DNA of 9,930 nucleotides from Oscillospiraceae bacterium (GTDB lineage Bacteria > Bacillota_A > Clostridia > Oscillospirales > JAAYXM01): NCBI GenBank assembly GCA_017408185.1, contig JAFQVE010000357.1, positions 1 to 9,930 on the forward strand, in the 5' to 3' direction. This document shows positions 1 to 7,000 of the stretch, piece by piece (position 1 is the stretch's first letter; each line of letters starts with the position of its first letter). The notes under the pieces were generated by a model that was not told the DNA's origin, made no database searches, and saw only the letters and a program-made list of their open reading frames with translations. Position numbers and translations under genes: made by a program.

Positions 1-879
1 AGTCAGGGGAGACTCTCCGTACATCTCGTTGCATTTTGCCGAAAAATGACTGCTGTCAAAGAAACCACATTCTTCTGCAATCTCAGAAACACTCTTTCTT
101 GTCTGCTTGAGCATATGCATTGCGTGGCTCATTCGTAAAAGCGTGGTGTAATTATTGCAGGTTCGACCTATCGTAAAGTTGAAATTTGTCGTAAATGTTC
201 TTCGTGACATCATTGCGGCATTTGAAAGATCGTCAATGGTTATTTTGTTTGAAAAATTCTCCCGGATGTATGAAAGAGAGTTATCAAGACACTCGTTTTT
301 AGTTCTGGTTGTGGTGATTTCTCGTTTTGAAGCAATTCTTTCCGAGGTGTTTGTGCATAGCTCCAGAAATCTTGCAACATATGCCATTATCTTATTAACG
401 TGCATTGCAAGGTGGTTGTTGTATTCCGAAAGTATATCCTCGCAGAGCATATCCGCCATATCCTTTGTCTTTCCGGTGAGAACGATGTGGGGATTGAGAT
501 AAAAAGAATCAAAAAAGCCTGATGCATAACTTCGGGTAAGGTATGGGACGTGCTGCTTTTCAAGCTCATTCTTCCTGATTGAGATCTGAAAAACACGGGC
601 ACTTGATGTGTCGGTTTTTGAAGCATCAATCCTGTGCATCATATAGGGGAAAACAAGCATGGCACTTCCCGGTCCCTGAGGAATTGTAACTCCATTTATC
701 GTGTGGTCATATTCTCCCGAGACGGTATACCATATCTGCAGATAATCGTGCCAATGGTTGTTGCTTATTCTTGTGTCTCGGAGAAGCTGCACCGTTATGG
801 GCAAAACATTGAATATATAATTGCCGCTGCTGGGCGAAAACGTATTCTCGTTATAAGGAGCAACAAAAGCACTCTTCAC
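1..879 (-). CDS. AraC-family transcriptional regulator (3' end cut by window edge)
   Basis: Reading the minus strand from a GTG at 879 gives 293 uninterrupted codons to base 1. The N-terminal part (about residues 42-100, beginning HWHDYLQIWYTVSGEY and including a PQGPGSAMLVFPYMMHRID stretch) looks like the cupin-type ligand-sensing domain of AraC regulators. The C-terminal part (about residues 203-293) is the double helix-turn-helix DNA-binding domain. Its second HTH is very typical: SVSEIAEECGFFDSSHFS followed by KCNEMYGESP. The family is usually 280-300 residues, so only a few to about 20 residues are probably missing. The GTG start is chosen because AAAGGGGG lies 7 nt upstream; no in-frame ATG has comparable support. 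The gene is divergent from a secreted companion and a heparinase-like lyase, which suggests a local sugar-responsive activator of those genes (inference). The ligand is unknown. Family assignment is secure; target and inducer are not. Confidence 0.93.
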   Translation of the reverse strand, partial: MKSAFVAPYNENTFSPSSGNYIFNVLPITVQLLRDTRISNNHWHDYLQIWYTVSGEYDHTINGVTIPQGPGSAMLVFPYMMHRIDASKTDTSSARVFQISIRKNELEKQHVPYLTRSYASGFFDSFYLNPHIVLTGKTKDMADMLCEDILSEYNNHLAMHVNKIMAYVARFLELCTNTSERIASKREITTTRTKNECLDNSLSYIRENFSNKITIDDLSNAAMMSRRTFTTNFNFTIGRTCNNYTTLLRMSHAMHMLKQTRKSVSEIAEECGFFDSSHFSAKCNEMYGESPLT

Positions 880-886
880 ACAAATT

Positions 887-894
887 CCCCCTTT
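887..894 (-). promoter_or_regulatory. Ribosome binding site of the AraC-type gene
   Basis: The minus strand reads AAAGGGGG, 7 nt before the GTG at 879. This strong Shine-Dalgarno sequence decides the non-ATG start. Confidence 0.75.
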
Positions 895-916
895 CAAAAA
901 TTTATTTTGCAAGATT

Positions 917-945
917 ATAATATACCATATCGGAATATATTTCAA
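917..945 (-). promoter_or_regulatory. Predicted sigma-A promoter of the AraC-type gene
   Basis: On the minus strand TTGAAA (945-940) is followed after 17 nt by TATTAT (922-917). A perfect TATAAT overlaps at 919-914 but would need a 20-nt spacer from the same -35. Either choice gives a leader of roughly 30 nt before the GTG at 879. The region is very AT-rich, so chance matches are easy. Confidence 0.45.
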
Positions 946-957
946 GATAGTAAAATC

Positions 958-974
958 GGAAAATCAGGCAAAGT
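958..974 (+). promoter_or_regulatory. Putative regulator box 1 (GGAAAAnnnGGCAAAGT)
   Basis: Plus-strand GGAAAATCAGGCAAAGT. It matches box 3 (1094-1078, minus strand) at every position except the three central bases. It lies 13 bp upstream of the predicted -35 of the AraC-type gene. The 17-bp size fits a typical AraC-family half-site, but assignment to this regulator is inference. Confidence 0.5.
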
Positions 975-981
975 TAAAATT

Positions 982-998
982 GATTTACCCATTTTTCC
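982..998 (-). promoter_or_regulatory. Putative regulator box 2 (GGAAAAATGGGTAAATC)
   Basis: Minus-strand copy of the same box. It shares GGAAAAATGGG with box 3 and the GGAAAAnnnGGYAAA core with box 1, which it faces in inverted orientation. Confidence 0.45.
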
Positions 999-1077
999 GA
1001 TTTTGTGCATTGTGTTGATTTCTTGCGGATGTTAGAATGATTTTGCAAAGAAAAGAACTGTAAGAAAAAAATAATTT

Positions 1078-1094
1078 ACTTTGCCCATTTTTCC
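1078..1094 (-). promoter_or_regulatory. Putative regulator box 3 next to the companion-gene promoter
   Basis: Minus-strand GGAAAAATGGGCAAAGT. It ends 11 bp upstream of the predicted -35 (1106) of the plus-strand secreted-protein gene, close to the usual position for an AraC-family activator contacting RNA polymerase. It lies 96 bp from box 2 on the same strand, near nine helical turns, which could allow looping (inference). Confidence 0.5.
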
Positions 1095-1105
1095 TTTTTT
1101 TGACG

Positions 1106-1134
1106 TTGCTAAAGTAAAAGCGAAATGTTACAAT
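1106..1134 (+). promoter_or_regulatory. Predicted promoter of the secreted-protein operon
   Basis: TTGCTA (1106-1111), a 17-nt spacer, then TACAAT (1129-1134) preceded by TGT, giving an extended -10 (TGnTACAAT). An alternative -35, TTGACG at 1100-1105, is closer to consensus but would leave a 23-nt spacer. Transcription would start near 1141, giving a leader of about 33 nt. A weak -35 with an adjacent upstream box fits an activator-dependent promoter. Confidence 0.5.
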
Positions 1135-1157
1135 ACAATTAAGAAAATATATACAAA

Positions 1158-1163
1158 TGGAGG
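1158..1163 (+). promoter_or_regulatory. Ribosome binding site for the 929-aa secreted protein
   Basis: TGGAGG, 10 nt before the ATG at 1174. It selects this ATG over the longer open frame that begins at a TTG at 1081 inside the promoter region. Confidence 0.75.
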
Positions 1164-1173
1164 TTTGTGTGTT

Positions 1174-3963
1174 ATGAAAAAAATATTATCAATCCTTATA
1201 GCACTTACAATGCTTGTAAGTATGATACCCTCAGTATTTGCGGAAGGGGAGACGGAAACGGAAACCCCTGTTGTATCTGTTGTTAAGGAATATACTTTGG
1301 GTGTTGAGTCGCCGGGAAGCGGTCAGGTGGTTGTCACCTTGGCACGAAATACAGCAGCCGACGGATATTTTGAACATAAAATCGGTGATAAATCATATTA
1401 TCTCAATACTTATTATCATAAGGATTATGGAACACGTGGCTGGAGAATACTCGGCGTAAACGACGAGATGATTATGAAGGCTTCCGATTACGAAGGACGC
1501 ATTTATCGTCTTTTTAAAGATGATGAGCCACGCAACTTCATTCAGGCATATGTTGGCTATAACGGAAAGTCATCAGGTGCATATTCGGGAACGGAACCGC
1601 AAGTTTCTCTTGCGCTTGCCCTGCAGGCACCTGAAAAGACTGCATTCTACATTCCGGTGCTCGGCTATGGTAAGGGTAACGGCGGCGAAATGGAATACTT
1701 CTATATCGACAGCCTTTCTGCGGAAAAAGATAAAGCCGAAGATTACCTTGTAGATAAAAACAAGGTAACCAAAAGCTCTTCGGGAAGACTTGCAGGTGCA
1801 GTATACACAAGCACCGGTGATGAAATAGTTGTTGGTGTAAGCAACTCCACACCGGGTAACAAAGACTACCGATTTGGAAAAATTACGTTTACGGAAATTC
1901 TTGAGCCCACCATTTCTCTTGCGAAAACGTCATATTCATTCAATATAGATGATGGAGACACAACAAACGATTCGGTTGTAACTTCCGTAACAATAAGCGG
2001 TTCAATACTCACTTCTGCAACAGCAAGTTCGACGGCAGTTGAAATGCCGGTATCAAATAATTATATTACATACAAGAGCTCCGATGAAAGCGTTGCCAAG
2101 GTTTCTGCAGATGGAACAATCACCGCAGTCGGAAAAGGTACTGCAACAATCTCTGCCGAAACAAAAGACGGTGCATATAAAACAGCGGACACAACTGTTA
2201 AGGTAACAGGAAAGCTTGCCGGCAGAGAGTATTCATTTACAAGTGAAGGTGTGACCACTGATCTTTCTACAGTTTCTGACTGTGGAACGCTCGGTTGGAA
2301 ATATCTTGATATGGCTGCTGTTATTGAGAACAACCTGCAAACTCACATTGCTCAGTTTGGAACATCGGCAAACGGACTTATTTTCTATCTTAAGACCAAG
2401 AAGATTGAAAGTCCGCTTCAGTTTGCACTTTCTCTTGAGGCTCCTGCAAAGTCTGCATTCTATGTTCCTGAGGCAGATATTTATATCAACAATTCCAAAA
2501 TGAACTGTGTTAATTGGTATATAACAGCCCCAATTGAAGGAAAAACTCAGGTTGAGGATTATCTGTTGGATACTTACAAAGTTACGACAACAGATATGAT
2601 TAAATATAATGCACCGACTCAGGTTTCTGAAAAGGTTATATATGCGACATCCGAAGAAGAACTGGTTTCGGCAATGTCTGCAGAAAAAGACGACTATAAG
2701 TTTTTCAGCCTTTATTTAGCAGAGCTTATCAATCCTGAATTGAAGCTTACTCTCAAAAGTTCCTCTCTTGATGTTTCCGCGGCACCCACAACAACTGCTT
2801 CCGCAACTGTCAGCGGAACAACTCAGGAAAAGACCATCAATAGGACAATTACAGATAAGTGTGTTGCATCAGGCAGTATCACCTACAAATCCACCAACGA
2901 AGCTGTCGCAAAGGTTTCCGCAGATGGCACAGTCACAGCCATTGGCGCAGGTGAAGCAAAAATCTATGCCGAGAGTAAAGATGGACTTGTTAAGTCAAAT
3001 GAAGTAACGGTAACAGTTACAGCTCCTGCGGCACCGGAGGATGATGAAGAGCTCTCCGATGCATTTGAAGTCACGGAAGCTCCGGCAACAGGTTATGTTG
3101 AATCCACAGTAACAGGCCTTACAGACGACAGCACAATCGAAGCAGAAAAGAACTCTGACGGCACATTCACGCTTACTGCTCCCGAAACAAAGGAAAATGC
3201 AAAGTTCCTCTATTGGGCAAAGGGAATGACTAATGCCAAGAAGATAGTTTCTTTCGATAGCGAGCTTTCAAACTATATGCCTGAAGAGGACGGTAAGAAC
3301 TACCTCATCGCAGTATATGAAGACGATGTTTCCGACACAGCGGAGTATTATAATGCAAACGGTCAGCGCATCGCAACGGTAAATGAACCGGCACTTCCTT
3401 CAATGGCAGGTTATGGCAAAGCAACAGGCTGGGCAAAGTATGGCGAAACAAATATCTATGTTGCCGAATATGCAGGCAAAACACAGCCCGATAACGTAAC
3501 GGTAACGGTTGACGGAAACGAGCAGACAGTTCCTTACGGCACAAAGATTACCTGCACCGCAGACAGCACAAAGGAAAACTTCAAGTGCTGGACAAAGTCG
3601 GGTATTAACGGAAAAACAGAAATAGTAAGCACAAGCAAGACATATTCATTCAATGCGTGGGAAGATTGCACAGTCACGGCAATATACGAAGAGCACACAT
3701 ATACAGGCTCAACGCATAAGATTATTCTCGATACCTTTACTGCAGGCGATGTAACTGCAATTATGGCAGAGTTTATCGGTCTTTCGGATGCAGTTGAAAA
3801 GGGAATTATGTATAACGGAACAAAGATTGCAATGACAAAACCCGGAAATCAGTTCACAGTAACAGCAGATGAGGGTGGAACCTTCAAGGGTTATGCAATC
3901 ATTGGAAATGCAACCGACGGATATACAATGATAACAGACGGTGAAACCACGGTAAGCAAATAA
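1174..3963 (+). CDS. Secreted multidomain protein with BIG_2 Ig-like and InlB-like repeats; no recognised catalytic domain
   Basis: 929 aa. Residues 1-23 (MKK, a hydrophobic core, SVFA) are a signal peptide with likely cleavage after VFA. Residues about 39-243 and 350-520 are two divergent copies of a beta-rich module; matching landmarks are ALALQAPEKTAFYIP with AEDYLVD, and ALSLEAPAKSAFYVP with VEDYLLD. Each is followed by a BIG_2-type Ig-like domain (about 243-347 and 520-618) with the hallmark ITYKSxxExVAKVSADGTxTAxG. The C-terminus has two InlB/Flg_new-like repeats (about 630-717 and 772-840; FLYWAKG and FKCWTKSG, each ending in a TAIYEE- or IAVYED-type strand) and a third, divergent piece up to residue 929. 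No SLH, LPXTG or transmembrane anchor is visible, so the protein is probably released or held non-covalently. It sits 58 bp upstream of the lyase gene in the same direction, probably in one operon, and shares module architecture with it. A glycan- or surface-binding companion role is inference; the exact function is unknown. Confidence 0.9.
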   Translation: MKKILSILIALTMLVSMIPSVFAEGETETETPVVSVVKEYTLGVESPGSGQVVVTLARNTAADGYFEHKIGDKSYYLNTYYHKDYGTRGWRILGVNDEMIMKASDYEGRIYRLFKDDEPRNFIQAYVGYNGKSSGAYSGTEPQVSLALALQAPEKTAFYIPVLGYGKGNGGEMEYFYIDSLSAEKDKAEDYLVDKNKVTKSSSGRLAGAVYTSTGDEIVVGVSNSTPGNKDYRFGKITFTEILEPTISLAKTSYSFNIDDGDTTNDSVVTSVTISGSILTSATASSTAVEMPVSNNYITYKSSDESVAKVSADGTITAVGKGTATISAETKDGAYKTADTTVKVTGKLAGREYSFTSEGVTTDLSTVSDCGTLGWKYLDMAAVIENNLQTHIAQFGTSANGLIFYLKTKKIESPLQFALSLEAPAKSAFYVPEADIYINNSKMNCVNWYITAPIEGKTQVEDYLLDTYKVTTTDMIKYNAPTQVSEKVIYATSEEELVSAMSAEKDDYKFFSLYLAELINPELKLTLKSSSLDVSAAPTTTASATVSGTTQEKTINRTITDKCVASGSITYKSTNEAVAKVSADGTVTAIGAGEAKIYAESKDGLVKSNEVTVTVTAPAAPEDDEELSDAFEVTEAPATGYVESTVTGLTDDSTIEAEKNSDGTFTLTAPETKENAKFLYWAKGMTNAKKIVSFDSELSNYMPEEDGKNYLIAVYEDDVSDTAEYYNANGQRIATVNEPALPSMAGYGKATGWAKYGETNIYVAEYAGKTQPDNVTVTVDGNEQTVPYGTKITCTADSTKENFKCWTKSGINGKTEIVSTSKTYSFNAWEDCTVTAIYEEHTYTGSTHKIILDTFTAGDVTAIMAEFIGLSDAVEKGIMYNGTKIAMTKPGNQFTVTADEGGTFKGYAIIGNATDGYTMITDGETTVSK

Positions 3964-3970
3964 AACGTTC

Positions 3971-3999
3971 TATAGCGGAGAGACCTTCTCTCCGCTATA
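3971..3999 (+). terminator. Perfect 13-bp intercistronic stem-loop (no U-tract)
   Basis: TATAGCGGAGAGA (3971-3983), loop CCT, then the exact complement (3987-3999). It begins 8 nt after the stop codon of the upstream gene and ends 8 nt before the next Shine-Dalgarno. No T-run follows on either strand, so it is not a canonical intrinsic terminator. It may be an mRNA-stability or processing element that sets different levels of the two proteins, or a leaky terminator. The hairpin itself is certain from the sequence; its function is inferred. Confidence 0.7.
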
Positions 4000-4007
4000 A
4001 TAAACAG

Positions 4008-4014
4008 AAGGGAG
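4008..4014 (+). promoter_or_regulatory. Ribosome binding site for the lyase gene
   Basis: AAGGGAG, 7 nt before the ATG at 4022. It is strong, well spaced and just outside the preceding hairpin. Confidence 0.75.
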
Positions 4015-4021
4015 AAAGAAT

Positions 4022-7000
4022 ATGAAAAGATTATTATCATTACTTCTTGCAATTACAATGATAGTCAGTCTCTTGCCGATTGCTTCGGCAGAAGAAGAGA
4101 ATGAACCTCAGGTTCTCTCAAATGAGGCTGCAGGTCTAACACTTGTCTATGACCTTAACGGTGTAATGGTAGACTTTAAAAATGAAGGTGCAACCTTAAC
4201 CGGTGCGGACAGCTTCTTCGGAGAAGGCTACTATGCCATTGACTATGATGCAACCGGTGGATTCTTTGAATATGCCGCAAATAAATCAAAAGACAAATAC
4301 AGCTGGAATGAAGATGGCTATAACTACCCTGCAAAGGTCGGCAGTCGTCAGGTTGCCGAGGCAAAGGCAGGCACCACGGGCGCAAGCGGTATCCAGATGC
4401 TTGGCTACTACAGATCCAGTGAAGGACTTCTCAACAACTGGTTTGCAATAAAGATAAACGTTCCGAAGAGCGGCAAATATACTCCCAAGGCAAGCTATTG
4501 GAAGTATAATAAGGATGGAGAAACATATCTCGATTATTATCTTATCAAAGATACCGGTGAGGAAATAAGTGTAGCACTTGATGAAACAAGGCTTTCAATC
4601 GAAAGTGAATATTATATCGGAAGCAAATTCTGCAATGATACCACAGCGGCAGGTTCGCAGAGAATTGTTCTGAATGAAGCTTTTGAGAATGACGTAACGC
4701 TCGAAGAAGGCGAGTATTATCTTGTATATAAGCCTCGTGTGGTAACAGTTGCACCGGACTATATCGGCAACTATGCTATGGCATCAAACTTCACTCTTGA
4801 TGGCGGAAACACCGCTGACCCCGTTCCGATGGGAGCAACCGTCACCTGCGATTCCGACAGAGTGTTTGATGGTGGAGATACGGCGCAGCTTTCAGCATTC
4901 GTCTTTATGAGTGACAAGACGAAGAAGAAAACAACTGATGTAAAGTTTGTTTCCCTTACTCCGGAATTTGCAACGATTGATGAAGCAACAGGCGTTATAA
5001 CAGGTGTTGCACCCGGTGAGGCAGAGTTTGAAGTAACAGTAACAGAAAACGGAAAAGAATTCAAAGCATATTATTCTCTCCCGGTTTCCGATAACAGACT
5101 TTCGGGTATAACTGTAAAGTATGCTCTTTCTTCATTGATAAAAAAGCTTAAAGCAGAGGGCGCAACGCTCAAAGGCGCAGACAGCTTCTTCGGAGAAGGA
5201 TTCAATGCGTTTTCTTATGATGCGACAAACGGATTTTTTGAATATGCCGCTAATTTGTCAAGAGGAAAGTACAGCTGGAATGATGATGGATATGACTATC
5301 CTGCTTCGATTGGAAGCCGCCAGATTCTTGAAGCAAAAGAAGGCGCAAGCTCTTTCGGCGGTGTGCAGATGCTTGCTTATTACAAGGCATCTGAAGGGGA
5401 ATTCAAAAACTGGTTTGCAATAAAGATTAATGTTCCGAAAAGTGGCGTCTATACTCCCAAAGCTTCATACTGGCAGTATAAGAAGCCCGGTGAAACAAAG
5501 CTTGATTTCTATCTTATAAAAAATACGGGTGAGGAGCTTAGTGTCGCACTTGACGAAGCAAGGCTTTCTCCCACAAGTGAATATTATATCGGAAGCAAAG
5601 ATTGCGAAAACCCCAATGCAAGCGGCTCGCAGTCGTATACCTACGATGAAAGCTTCGGAACAACAGTTAATCTTGAAGAGGGCGAATATTATCTCGTCTA
5701 TAAAACTCGAGTCATAACAAAGGCTGCAGACTATCAGGGTCACTATGCCATGGCATCGGATTTCACCCTTGATGGCGGAAACATAAAAGAACCTGCCCCC
5801 ATGATGGCACGTTTCCATACTGATAAGAGCAGCATCTATTCAAACGGTGGTACAGCAAAGGTAAATGCAACGGTTTATTTAAGTGATGGTACAACAGTTG
5901 TGATTGATGATGTTAAAGTAACATCGCTCACTCCCGAACTTGCAGAAGTCAATGATACTTTCAGCGTAATCATCGGTAGAGGGCTCGGAAAAGCAAAGTT
6001 TGATGCCGAGATAACCTACGGCGGAAAGACTCTTTCGGGAGAATTTGAAGTAGATGTTACAGAAAATCCCACAAAGCCGGGAGATGGATCACTTTTATAC
6101 TATGATATTTCAACATGGCTTGACAATGTTGAAGGCGAAGTCAATGGCTCCGGTGCTATTGGCGGACTCGGCTATAAGGCAATAACTTATGAATCAACAA
6201 ATGGTATGTTTGAATATGCCGCAAATAAAACAGGCAACAAATACAGCTGGGAAGACGGGGGAACGGACTTTACAACATATCCGGGAAGCTCTGAAAGAAG
6301 ATTCCGCGTAGCGGCAGATTCAAAGCGCAACGGTCTCCAGATGTATGTTACAAAAAAAGGTTGGTGGGCACTTAAGATAAATGTTCCGGAAACAGGACTT
6401 TACATGCCTGCAGCCACATATTGGACATATAACAGACCCGGTGAATCTTATCTTGATTACTTCGTTATCAAGAATGACGGAAGTGAAATGAGCACTCTCC
6501 TTAATGATTCAAATCTCACAACCGAAAACAGCGGATATATCGGAAGCAAGAGAAATGAAGATACATCGATAAGCGGAAGCGCCTCACAGACCTTCGTTTA
6601 CGATGAGCCGTTCGGTGAACCTGTTCAACTTGAAGCAGGTGAGTATTATCTCGTTTACAAGCCTCGTTCAGTATCCGGTTCAGATACATACGGCTGTGCA
6701 TCAAACTTCTCTCTTGACGGCGTAAACTGCCTTAAGAATCTTATTATCAACGTTGATACAGACCTCTATACAGGTGAATCGGAAGAAATTAAGCTTTTCC
6801 CGACACGCCTTGACGGAACGGTAATTGACTTGAGTGACATTAAGGTTACTTACAGCACATCTAACAGAAACATACTCACAGTCGATGAAAATGGCGTTGT
6901 AAATGCTATAGGTGACGGAAATGCGACTATTACTGTAACAGTTGACGACGGTTCATACTCGATCACAAGAAAGATTGATTTCACAGCATATGATAATTCG

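Larger units (their letters stand above)
952..1004. repeat. 12-bp perfect inverted repeat in the divergent promoter region
   Basis: AAAATCGGAAAA at 952-963 is the exact reverse complement of TTTTCCGATTTT at 993-1004, with 29 nt between the arms. The arms overlap two of the three copies of the GGAAAAnnnGGYAAA box, which face each other here. It sits just upstream of the predicted promoter of the regulator gene, so a protein binding site is more likely than an RNA hairpin, because the loop is long and the stem AT-rich. Confidence 0.55.

Noticed and set aside
155..1035. Plus-strand open frames at 155-502 and 634-1035
   Set aside because: The first, and most of the second, lie antisense to the AraC-type gene, whose translation gives clear family motifs; the second then runs through the promoter region. 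Neither has protein-like composition or a convincing ribosome binding site.
1081..1173. N-terminal extension of the 929-aa protein to a TTG at 1081
   Set aside because: The extension would cover the predicted promoter and box 3, and would put 31 residues before a textbook signal peptide. The ATG at 1174 has a good Shine-Dalgarno.
3192..3206. Sequence GGAAAATGCAAAGTT resembling the regulator box
   Set aside because: It is inside coding sequence, lacks the central GG and has different spacing; probably coincidental.
3640..3963. Surface anchor (SLH, LPXTG or dockerin) at the C-terminus of the 929-aa protein
   Set aside because: The last 100 residues contain no sorting motif, hydrophobic tail, SLH signature or dockerin calcium-loop pair.
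5465..5818. 117-codon minus-strand open frame
   Set aside because: It is the shadow of the second lyase module, which aligns codon by codon with copy 1 on the plus strand.
4133..6727. Periodic repeats as a mobile element or CRISPR-like array
   Set aside because: The repeats are long, in frame, diverged at DNA level and encode a protein module. There are no terminal inverted repeats, transposase or short identical repeats with unique spacers.
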